From Phallus indusiatus (Eukaryota; Basidiomycota; Agaricomycetes; Phallales; Phallaceae), in the NCBI GenBank assembly GCA_027605045.1, contig JAQFWX010000006.1:682001-746000 (forward strand): a DNA stretch of 64,000 nucleotides, in the 5' to 3' direction. Numbering within the stretch: position 1 is the stretch's first letter; each line of letters opens with the position of its first letter. Of the stretch, positions 44,154-55,800 are shown piece after piece. Made by a program: the position numbers and the translations under genes. The notes under the pieces were generated by a model that saw nothing but the letters and a program-made list of their open reading frames with translations, ran no database searches and was not told the DNA's origin.

Positions 44154-47100
44154 AACCAAAAGACCGCCGAACAAATGTAATAAGAAACACTGATGGCTTG
44201 TGGGGGTGAAAGATTCGTTCCAGAACAACTCGAAGGTGGGAACCTGATATTTTAGTACATGGCTTGTTGCCTCGTTTTAACTTAGACCTTCGTTATGTAA
44301 TTGAAGTTAAGCCAATCCATGACATGCATGACATTCTGACACGACTTCTATCATGAATGGTGTTATGATTGAAAGGCTCCGGCTGTTGAACCTAAATCTA
44401 ATTCGGCGCGCAAGTCACTACCGTCACAGAAACTAGAACTTTTCGCGATTTGCTCGCGATAATGAAACCTCTTACACTAGCTCAAGGATATCATGGGTAG
44501 TAGGAGGTATCTACCAATCATGGGTAGTAAGTATAGAATACATACATTCAAATAGTAATAATCACTATTCATCCTCAAATACCGAAACCGAGCACTTGTA
44601 GCTTGATCACGTTGGACCCTCAGGCTGAACTGCCTTTTATTTCAACTCACAGTTACAACTTTTTTTTGCATTTATAATTAAAAAGGACGTTCCGAAATAC
44701 CATACATTTTAGACAAGCATCAAAATCACGTTGCCGAACGCGTTAGGAAATAGCGTCCCGTGGCCTATCTTTCCTGTTGATATATATCCTGTTTTACGAA
44801 TGGTAGCATTTGATTCGAAAACGACTATTAATACCGCCGAATCCCATTCTCAGTCGGAAATTGTTTCACGAAACTCAGCGAGGTTATCATACGGTCCATC
44901 GGTGGTGGTGACTTGTCAGTCAGTTATCCATCCGCTCAGTGACGGGTCTCTCACACTGGTATCACCTCGAGCTATCAATGCACACTATAGCATGTTATCA
45001 ACCCGCATGACGTCAATTCGAAACTTTTTTTAGAATGATCCTCAATGGTGAAGTCATATACTCTCACTTTCGAGATGGGCGGCATTTCATAAGTACGAGA
45101 AACGGACCTGGTTCGTCTCTTCGTATGGACAACGAAGATCTGATTAGCGGGTCCTTTTACGGTGACCTTTGGGTACATAACATTCATTCTACACGTCGTT
45201 TGGTGAACGATGATGGATACGCTTGACTACAATCTCATCTTTGAGGCTGTCGGTACTTCTACGGCGTTCGTCACCGGCAAGTTTTTGTAAAGGAGCTTTG
45301 GGTTCCTGTGTATCCACAAGTGTGCACTACTCTCTACTTTAATCCCGTTTGATCTTGAGTCTGGATTGATGTTGGTCTCCAAAGCCTTTTGTTTTGATCC
45401 AAACGCTAGGCCTGATTACTCCCTCCACTTTGTCCTTCCCATACTCGTCCTCCGCGGATGTGTACTCTACCCTTATGTTATCTCCTTTGCTCAGTTTGTT
45501 TTATACATGTCAATTACTTCTCGTATAGCACGACCTTGTAGATATATACTCGTTTTTCGGTCTAGCACACATTACTACATCAATACTGCCCCCTTATCTC
45601 CTGACGCTCCTCAAACATGTTCAAGTGAACCTTCTGTTTCTGAGACTATGGCTTAATGAGACGTTCAGGAGACGAAACCACAACGTGGTACATACATGTT
45701 TGTATATAATTCACACGGCTGATTTTGGCGAAGACATTCACATCAACAGCTTGTCAGCAACACATGTCCTGCGAGCTGGCGTCGACGCGCACTGTGGAGT
45801 GACTTGTGTTAATACGACGGCATAGGTCGCTTCAACTAACCATCGATCGGTTTGGCAGAAATGATTGTGACGAGTGGATGTTGAACTGGGTATCATAATG
45901 GATCTGAATTCACCATCCGAGCCTGGTATACTGGTTATCTGGAGATCGTTTTGAGTCCTTTCCGAGCGGTAGAAGACAACTAATACGTCGAGTAAACGTA
46001 CCTAATATCTACGCATTGGCACCAGAAAGACCTTAAAACCGGGCTGAATAAATAGAAAAGAAGAGAAGAGCGCCGCTTCTTTCATCGGAATTGTATGGTG
46101 CAGTGTACACCAGGGATAGTTCCGGATTGTCTACCCCATATGCAGATGCACAGTACATCCTCGACCAACTCTACATGATATGTATTTCACGGTTCTTGAG
46201 CTTCATTTTTGTAAGAGTTGAGGTAGTGTAGGCTGTACTAGCTTCTACTTTCATAGTCCAAGTTACACCGACCGATGGCGGCACGCTGGGAATCTGTCAA
46301 CGTGTGTATATTCGAAGCGGGGATGAAGTACATCGTAATTTTACCGTCTCCACCAGTTATCGTTTAAGAGCCTTTTATACACCACCGCCGAATGCATTTA
46401 ACCAAAGTGTTTTGTGGGTTAGAATCCAGCGAGAGTATGATGGTAGTTTGCAAACGCATACGTGGTTTAAGGAAAGGCTGGCTTCGATAAGAGGTTCATA
46501 AGAGGTTGATAAGTGAGAAGAAACGCATAAATTACAAGCATGATGCGGCAGGGAGTTAATGTTCATTACGATCGCTAACCTGGGCCAATGCTCCAAGAGT
46601 ACAATGTATGTATCTCGTCTGAACGTTACCCATTACCAAGCCAAGCGTAAGCTGAAGTAAACGGAACGTGAATGTACTTTCTCCTGTGCAACGACATTAA
46701 AAGGTCCATAGTGGAGCAAACACGATATACCGTCGCCCTCAAGCGTCCGAAATCGGCGCGAAAAAAAGAGCTTGTCACATCCTCTTCTGACATAGCCAGC
46801 GATAACTTCTCATTCTAATATGGCATTGTACGACGGTTGATGAGGCAGAAGATCTTTTCCATTGAATAAGAATGGCGAGAACTTGTTAGACCAGACTGAA
46901 AGACATTAGCTAGAATAGCCCCCGATGTTCGGAACGTGGCTGGATTGTGCCGGTGCATATCGAGAGCCAGAAGACGCTGCTAGAAAGTCTAGGTTCCGAA
47001 TCAGCTAAAACTCATCGAGTGGTATCAGTAAGTGGGCCGCAAGTTGAGAGCGCCGGAGAGAGAGGGGCTATGAGAGTTTAGCAGACGATGCACATTTATA

Positions 47101-47285
47101 TTCCCATTGTTGAATTAGATACAGTGTTGATATGCTACCCCAGAGCGCAACAACAGGAGGTAGAAATAGAGTCGGTACCGGGGTTAGAGTGGAGCGAGTC
47201 GCGTTTTCTTCAAACCCAGCTAGCGCCTGTGTGAATTCCTCTCTGGCATATGTACTTATGTCTCTATGGCTGTCATCGATGTCAT
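44154..47285. repeat. Duplicated NLR upstream flank, copy 2
   Basis: Upstream flank of NLR-B, which must include its promoter. It matches 58408-60980 (upstream of NLR-C), for example aggtgtta.gaaa and tatcctgtttta.g.atggtagc near 44780, and from 45395 on it also matches 1-2040. No frame is conserved in all copies, so I call no gene. The differing indels between copies show that the duplication is old enough to have decayed. Confidence 0.6.
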
Positions 47286-47439
47286 CCATTGAATATGTCG
47301 TGCTCGTTCATACAGGTCACGAGGATCCGGAATTAACTTGACCCTGCTCGTGTTTTCTTCACATGAGTACTCCCGCTGGTGGTCGCGGATTATGGTCTTT
47401 ATTATCACATACGATTCATTAAAGTTGAGGTTACGTCGC

Positions 47440-48070
47440 TGGAGATGCACGATTCTTTTCTCACTAAGGCGCATTTTGTCTTAGGTTAGTGCAAGCACGG
47501 CGGTATATCACGTCTTTTTTTATACCCATTCTTCACGAAGATATCCATTTATACCTGACACCCCCAAAGACCCTTCCCTATCGCTATACAACAGTAGATA
47601 TGCGTGCGCAAACCGCCTCAGAACTCGGCATTCGGATGGCTAACAAATGACTATACTGCAAGTACCTGGTACCTCCATAACACTTGTAGAGGTTTGTGAT
47701 GAAAGAATCAACATTATGCGGCCATTCGTCAAGTCTTTTCGATGCCCTGTGTGTTAATCTGAAGAGGACCATCAATACTGCCCGGTATTACCCCACTCCC
47801 TTCTTCAGTTCGAGGTTGTTTCGTTCTATACAACCCCACCCACCTTGGTGAAATTGGTAGAAACGCCAAGCTTGTTTTCCGTACGTTTACTCGCTTATCT
47901 CTCAGTTCCGTGACCTGTCTCTCTCTCACTGAAACTGATTCCTTCCTGGCCGCAGACGTCATTCTCAAACTATCACTGCGCACACTACCGCTTTGTCTTC
48001 AATTCACCACAGGATGGAAATCCTGGTCGAAAATCTCACCGGCCGTGGCTTCCCATGAACTCTTCAGAAC
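47440..48070. repeat. Repeat shared with 19200-19815 and, inverted, 51180-51840
   Basis: Non-coding copy of the segment next to the CACTA-like element, starting with aaggcgcattttgtctta and ggcggtatatcacgtc blocks. In the 19-kb copy the CACTA-like element sits just before the matching part. 48071-48740 beyond it holds nothing that I can identify. Confidence 0.55.
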
Positions 48071-48749
48071 GATGCCCGGTGGCGGTCACTGTATCCTTGG
48101 TTAAAGCCATATGGCTCTCACTGTCGACGTCGTCATAGGCGGGACGCCACAAGTCCAAGAAGCGGATCCGGTTTTCTCGCATAGACATCAAAACCATACT
48201 ATATCTTCTCGTCACCCTGAACCCGCGTCGCGTCAGCAAACCTATTCACCCGAGTCAGCTATAATGTCGATTTGTAAAGAAGCCCAAGCTTACATTCCTG
48301 AATTACTTGAAGATTGACCCGCTTATGCATACGACCCAAGGGCGTCCGTTTGAATATAAACCACTTTCACAAAAGTAGTGGTTCAAGCGATTGAGGAATG
48401 ACGCAGGTGAGACTCTATTTATTACCCTACCTGCGCAATCGTCGCGCGAAGATATGCTTCTAGCTTCAGCTTCCACGCTGGAGAAGATTATTATACTGTT
48501 TGTGTAAATATTATTACGGCTTCAAGTTTGCTCGAAAACACACATGAACACGGAATAAAATTGGGACAAATTCAGAGTCAAATTAGTATCAGTAACCGCC
48601 ACAATATCCGGCATTCACCGGATAAACGCGCGCGCGCACATCTTTGCGAGCTACTGGGAAAAGAGTCAAGGGCGAATTGTCGTAAGTGTCACTCTTTCAC
48701 GCTCTAATCACCAGGATTATAACACTATCATTAGAAGAAACGTAAACCC

Positions 48750-50000
48750 ATGTATGTAGTTCAACTATTCCTGAACATTGCATTGCCTCAAGAGCCCCAG
48801 CCTGCCGTCTCCGGAGCATTCCCCAGGTTCATTTTGAGAACGTCAATGCTTTCATCTGCCTCAGACCTATTTAAAACGTTCATTTGCTCTTCATTGATTG
48901 CTCATCCTTTTCGAATAAACTTCGTGGAGGCGGTACACGTAACTTGCGGTGCTATGTTCGGGCGGGTTGTAGCAAGACGCGAGGAAGCCCTTGGACGAAT
49001 CAATGATTTGGATGATCCAAAAGAATGAATCGTTTACTGAAAATGTAAAACCTGTTGTTGGGCTGGGCAGACGGGCTAAACAACTGATGTGGGTTATCCG
49101 TGCTTTCTATTGTTTAGAAACTACGGGATTGATTTAGAACTTAAAGAACGACGTGAAACCCACATACAGATACTTCATGCCGAACTGGAGTTACTATGAA
49201 TTCGTTTAGGATATACCTTAGAAAACGTTTACCCATGCCCATCAACGTTCAACGTTCAACTCAGGCCGGCATTTACGCTTCCTTTATTGCGTTACCAGCT
49301 GAATCAATCCCGTTCAGTCTATGCAGTATGGTGACGGGCACGAAAGAATGGTCTAGCTGAAATGTGCCGAGCAGAATTTCTGCAGGTGTGGGATAAGCTC
49401 ATGGTGGGCGAAGAAGAATGTGCGTTCGCACCATTAACAGATGGTATCTTTCTCTCTCTCTTGCATGCTGTAACCGACTTTTCTCAAATGTTTTTCTTCA
49501 CAAATCACTTTGCTGAAGATTCCTTTCGTCGGGTCTGAGAAGTTCAAGAATCAAAGGACCCACCGCTGTCAAGTCTACTGAGACCAGCCTCTCATCCAAG
49601 CCACGGTCATGGTTCACGGCACGGGCAGCGTAATATATAGTCGTCCCCAACTATCGCTGGTATACCCCGTCTCCCTTCCAACATATTGACTGTCATCAAT
49701 GGCATGTCTCTGTTCAATAGACGGGCAGGAGGAAGAGCATGGGCCCCGGGAGAGTTTCAGGCCTCCGCATAGTGTTGACAACTCTTTCAAAGAAAGCACG
49801 TTGTCAGCGCTGCATCGTCATCATCGTCCTTGTTATCGTATGCTGGAGGGGAATAGAAGACCTCGGACACAGATGTTGAAGCGGATGCAAGATCTAAAAG
49901 AAGTTTGGCCGCTACTGTTACCACCCTTTGAAGCCTTCCATCCAACATCTTTCCTCTCAAGCTCAAGTAGAGCGAATCCCATCCAGTTCAAAAGCTAATT
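48750..50000 (+). pseudogene. Degenerate gene fragments, inverted copy of the 7.9-9.4 kb region
   Basis: Not recognised. Fragments read PRFILRTSMLSSASDLFKTF at 48830-48900, LGRRAKQLMWVIRAFYCLE near 49060-49120, and LSALHRHHRPCYRMLEGNRR with MLKRMQDL...PLLLPP at 49800-49930. The last two have counterparts on the minus strand at 7888-8073 and 8860-9414, in a different order. Stops separate the pieces. It looks like the remains of one or more duplicated host genes. Confidence 0.35.
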
Positions 50001-52089
50001 TATCTGTGAGTAGTTTTATTTCTTTGTTTGTATAGGGCCTTTTCTTAGCGGGTTGACACACTATATAGGCGATTGGTTTCTATGCTACATGGTCAGCTCC
50101 GAATTTTGAAGTTTGCAAGATAACCTGTCGAATTACATCTTTGGGTTTCTGAATCTATTCAAATATGGACTTGTGGTTTGATAGCTCCGACTTTTAAGAA
50201 GCTCTCGGGTCAATACCCAAATGTCGATTTCATACGATGCCACATTGATAGTGTTTTGAGAGACTAATGGGACGACTATGATAGTACGTGGTTCGCGTAC
50301 ATACGTGATTTACTTTACTCATACAATCTTTCTGTTCATGTTTTGACCAGGCCTTCGTTTGTATTTCTGAAGGGGTCAACGAAACTTTACCGAATAAGGG
50401 GCGAGAATACAAGATGAAGTTGTGCTGTTTCCGTCCCATAATTAATACCGAATCTATTTCCATTTCTTCACAATCTGAGCCTCAGAACCAACCATTAAGG
50501 CTAATGCAACTACCGAAGGCGCAACCACATTCTCGGGTAGGCTCATCTTAGGTTTCATCGACGACCACACCATCATCGCCACAAAACTTTGCATCAGCTT
50601 TCATAATCATAGTCTGCTGATGTGGTTATTGGTGGGCACGGTTTGACGTGGTATTTGCCTTCTTCGTAGAGCCGCTTTCGCGCAAATGTATGTACAACCT
50701 TGATGGGCCTGGTGTTTAAATATACTACTTGCTCAGACTGTCACGCATTTTTCTTCGAGCTTCTTTCACTCGGAGTTCGGAGTGGGACTCATTACTATTA
50801 ATATGGCAGAAACTGCAGCGTGACGGTACATTCACGAAGCAACTTCACTAATTTGAATACTACGTACTATCTGAACTCTGAAGTTACCTCCTCCCGCTTC
50901 CATCGCTTTAGATCTAAAAAAAGCGTCCGAACGAATAGAGTACTCAGTAGGGTAATGAAAAGGTTCTCATTTTAGCTGCGAGCTCCGTAAATCCCAACAT
51001 GAGGGCGCTGTCACTTGGACCACTGCTTTTGTAAAGTGATTCACATTCAAGCCAAGGCCCCCGCTCAAATACATAAGCGGGCAAGTCTTCAAGTAGTCGA
51101 GCAATGTAAACTTTGGGCTTCTTCGCAAATCGACGTTATACTAACTCAGGTGAATAGGTTCGCTTGTGGAACGCGCGTTTAGGACGGCGAGAATATTTAA
51201 TATGAAGTTGGTGACCATGCGAGGAGAAGAACCGGATCCGTTTTTTGGACTTGTGGCGTCCCGCTTATGACGAGAGTGAGAGCGTATGGCCATATAAATC
51301 AAGGATACAACCACCATCACATTGGGCATCGTTCGGAAGCCTATGGAAAGCCGTTGCCGGTAAGGAGGTGTTTCGGCTAGGTTTACGTTCTGTGGTTTGA
51401 AAACGAGCACATAGCGATAGTTTGAGGTGGCATCTGCAGCCAGGAAATGATCAGTTTCAGAGAGATAGGTCAGAGCCGGAAGATAAGCGAGTACAAGATA
51501 AGCGAGTACACGTACGAATAACAAGCTTAGTATTTCTACCAATTTCCCTAAAGTGATGAATTGTATGTTCTACTGAAAGATGAAACAGCCTCAGATTGAA
51601 GGTTGGATTAGATTTATACCAGGCGACCCAAATATGTAGTCCTCTTCGAGCTAACAACAGGGCATCGAAAAGGCTTGGCAAATAGCCGCATAATGTTGAG
51701 TCTCATCTTAGACCTCTACAAGTGTCATGGAGGGTACAATGAATCTTGCAGTACAGTCTGTTGTTGGCAATCCGAATGCCGACTTCTGAGGCGGTTTACA
51801 CATGCGTATGTTCTGTCACCTGATGTACAACAACAGGTAAGCGTCTTTAAAAGATCAAATATAAATGAGCATCTGCGAAACAGATGGATACAAAAGAAAG
51901 ACGTGATATACCGCTGTATTTTAGTACATCATTAGCTCGAGACAAAAACGCGCCCTGTTCAGAAAAGCGTACATGAGACCCCCTCTAGGACTCTAATATA
52001 TTCGGCGATATAAACCCAATTAGTGTTGCAGCTTCAGTTAACTGTGTGATAGATTTCATGAGCTGAAGTCGCATGATTGGAATAAAGAC
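50001..52089. other. Gene-free stretch with inverted repeats
   Basis: 50570-50720 is an inverted copy of about 8510-8610 (shared cttcgtagagccg and tttgcgc.aaatgtatgta blocks). 51180-51840 is an inverted copy of 19200-19815. No open gene is seen. The region appears to be built from old duplicated and inverted pieces. Confidence 0.4.
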
Positions 52090-52896
52090 CATAACCCGCG
52101 CGACAGGATGTGGAGTGAAGTTGATGAAGAAACCCGTCAAGAAAACAGGCGCCCAATGTGTCAACGAAATAATCGTGCTGCTCCGACTCGGTGCGTCCGT
52201 GTCGGGATGAGCTTGAAGAAGCCTAGTTATATGTAGAAGGTGTAAAGCACGTAAATTCCCGTCGTTTGCCCAAAGTTATGCGTTTAGCCCTTTATTATCT
52301 CGCTTTTTCCATTTTTTTTGGTATAGCTTACATTATTTTTCCTCGGCCTTTCTATATTGCAACGTGCCAGTGACTCGGAGGGTCAAAAATACCATCTCCA
52401 AACGTCTCGCCGCGTACACAAGCACAACGGTGAGGGACGTAGCACATGTTTCCTAGCATCCTAATTCCTGTTTGATCTTTCTGGATTTGAATAAATTGTG
52501 GTCCCAGGCTTTTTGCTCCACCCGACCGCTAGGCTTGTTCTTCTCATCGCATTCATATCCGTCCTCTGCTGCCACATCAGCCTTCAAGCTTCATGGGTCG
52601 ATTCGTTGACTACTTTGCTCAGAATCTCTCGTGTCATGCATGACCTTTCATGACGCGCTCGAATGTCCTCTGAATAATTCGACCCTCAGTTTTGGGGAGG
52701 GTCGATTTTGTGAATGTGTTTTCAGTCCTCTGCACCCAGATTTGAAGCCGAAAGAATATTCATTGTTATAATATACTCCTCCGACTTGAACATTGAGGCG
52801 TTCCGCATCGACGAGTCACAGTAAACTCTGGTAATATGAAGTATATACATCTGATTCTTTATACAAACCCACAGCCTGTATTGATCTGTTTGGAGA
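52090..52896. repeat. 3' flank of NLR-C, shared with NLR-D flank
   Basis: Matches 60990-61225 and 61755-62027 with the block gaaaacaggcgcccaatgtg near 52140, the ttcatgacgcgctcgaatgt block near 52648, and the tattcattgttata block just before the stop codon. Together with the upstream flank this gives a C-to-D duplication period of about 8.9 kb. The 3' untranslated region and polyadenylation signals of NLR-C should be here. Confidence 0.6.
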
Positions 52897-55800
52897 TTAG
52901 TTGTTTCCCGATTTACATTTTGTCCAATCAGAACCATGTACGAAATTTGTGAAATTTAGTTTTGTATAGTTTTGATGTGGCGTATGCGTCATGCATGGAA
53001 ACCAGAACCGCCCTCTCATCATCTTGTCTGGAACCCAAAACAAAAACTCACTCTGAGAACCACGACACCATCCATCATTCTCCATAATATCAGCGAAAGC
53101 GGGAAGCGAAGCTTTTCTCCAGGCCGTTAATGCGTAATCCAAGATCTCCGATTTGTTGGATGCCAGTATTCTGAATGTCTATCTGATTAAATCATATTAA
53201 ATCCAAATGATACCAAACTTACCCCGCAGTATCCGAACCATCAGCGGCCCACGAAGGGGCGTTGTATAGAGTAGACATTATCTCCAACGTATCCAAATCC
53301 CAGGTGTAAATTCGGTCATCAGATCTAGCTATTAGATGTCTTTCGCTCAAAATTAGATCTTCCATCTTCGTAGAGAACGGTGGAAATGAATTGGTGACCA
53401 TGGTTTTGTGTTCTATGTCCCAGATATTTCCTCGAATCCCCATATCTGACTCTGTTATAATCCATTTTGAGTCGTTGGAGAGCCAAAATTTCTCGACCGA
53501 TCGACCTAACGATGGGCCAGTGAGGAAGGTTTCGGTGTCCACATCGAAAACTTTTATTTCACTGGCATCAATCCATACCATATATTTCCCATTCGTGGAT
53601 AGCCGCCATTGAGTGAAACGTGATAATGGGAAAGAGTTTAATATTGCTCCCCTTGGATCCAATATCCTGACACACTTCGAGCCCTTCGATATCGTGCATA
53701 TAAGGTGTTTCCCGCTGGCAGAGACAGTCACTGGGAAATAATCGTGGTGAAATGCAAATGTTTTCTCTACTCTGTCACCCAATTTACATTCCCGAACCTC
53801 CGCTTTATTGCCATAATCGACAAGAAAGCTGGTACCTCGTATGGGATGAAGGGTTTTTACTCTTTCTGGACACTTGACTGGACCGCAAGTCAATTTTCGG
53901 CTACAATAATCCCATATATTGATGGTTCTATCTTCTCCAAAGATAAGATAGTTGTCCAACCACAAGAGTGCGGTAATTTTATTGACTGATCCGTCCACAA
54001 CGATCTCGCCTTCTTTGTCGTTCCAGAGACAGAGTCCGAAAATAGTGATGTATGCCACGCGCACGTTTTCCTCATCAGGTGAAACCTCGACGAATTTTTC
54101 GCCTATAAGACTGTTTTCGTGCCCAAGTTCGGCTTTATAAACAATTGTATTCACTGTCGTAATATCCGAGATTTGGAGCGTGTAGCCTGCTGCGTCGGGA
54201 GTCCGATAGTGAAGAATAAGATATGAACCCCGCAGCCAAATAGCGTAAACATTCTCAATGTCATTGCTGTCTGAGCGATCCTCTTCTATGGATCCGTCCC
54301 ATTTTCGGACCCGGAGTGTTCGCTCACAGAGTAACGCAATTAATTTGGAATCATGTGAGAACCCCAAACACCGATTGTGTTCGCGTTCATAGCATCGACT
54401 GATCAATTCTCCTGTAGACACTCTCCAAATCGAATACATGCCCTTGTAGGAGCCACTACAGAGGTATTGATCATCAGGGGAAAGATAAAGGTTTCTGGAC
54501 GATTGGCCCCAAATTTCAGTGACTTTAGTATTTGACCGTACATCCCAGATCGCTATTGTCATGTTGTCTCGACAAGCAATGTAGCTGTCAGTGAGTGACA
54601 ATTCCGGTTCATCGCAGGGCATGGCACAATGCCGCGTTTGATCTCGAGTACTCCATATGTACACCATATGATCGCGATAAAGAGCAATCCATTCTCCGTT
54701 GGGAGAAATTGCACAGAAATAGTATATCTCCTTGAAATCTGAGTTTCCCCCCTTGAAGCGTTTAACAACCTGACAACTTTCTCGATCGAATACGAGTGTT
54801 TCCTCGTCCGTCGACCACACTATAAAGCGCCCGTTCGAAGATATGGCGCAATCATCACACTCGGCACCCTCGTATTCTACTATCGTCCTTTCACTTGTCC
54901 CCATATTCCATATCAAGATATCGCCTCCCTCAAAACAATAGTAAACCAATTCACCATCGAGAGAAAATACGATGTTGCAAACTCTCTCCGAATCAGGGTC
55001 CTCATAATCCAACACCCTCTCCCCTGTTGCGTAGTTCCATATTTCAAGTGTGGAAGATGTGGCTATTGCCATATGTCTGCCTTTTGGAGAAAAGGCAATT
55101 TTCCTCGCATTTTCTTTTACGAATAGATTTTTCCTCGACGTAGAGCCGTCGAGTTGACGAACATCGAACGTGAACAGCCCAGGATACCTCTCAAGATACT
55201 GTCTGGATACAAATGAATCACGAGCGGCAAAGGGAAGTGCGGAGATATAAAGGTGCGGTGTGCTTGTTGTCATTACGTCTTTGAAATCAGCCCCAAAAAT
55301 CTGTGCATCCGTCGCATCCTTAGCCAGGTTGTTATTTGCATCCTACCATCCGTTTCAGCCATTCATGTATATGCGACAGGCAAAGAATCACCCACCTTAC
55401 ACCAGTTTGCTACTTCTTCCATTGCGACGCAACCTTGCTGAACCGCTTCCAACAAACTGAGTGCCTCAAAATAATACAACAGATTGTCGTCCATCAATCT
55501 CCGGACTTGGCAAACGAGTTCCCCGGTGACAGGAGACGACTGGAGATGAAATGCCCAGAACCGACATGAATACGACAAGTGTAACGGGATGGCTTTCTTG
55601 ACACGTGCACCGAAATCAGGCACGTCTTTATTGTGTAGGTGTGATGTCTCAAGCTGGCAGATATTGAAGCAGAGCATTCGATTCATCAATTTGACACAAC
55701 CGAGCGCCATCGCCGTTTGGTTTGAGGTGTCAATATAGTACTCATTCGTTAGTTCTTCGGCGATGTCACTTTGCTTCTTGATGGAGATTTGTTCCTCCTT

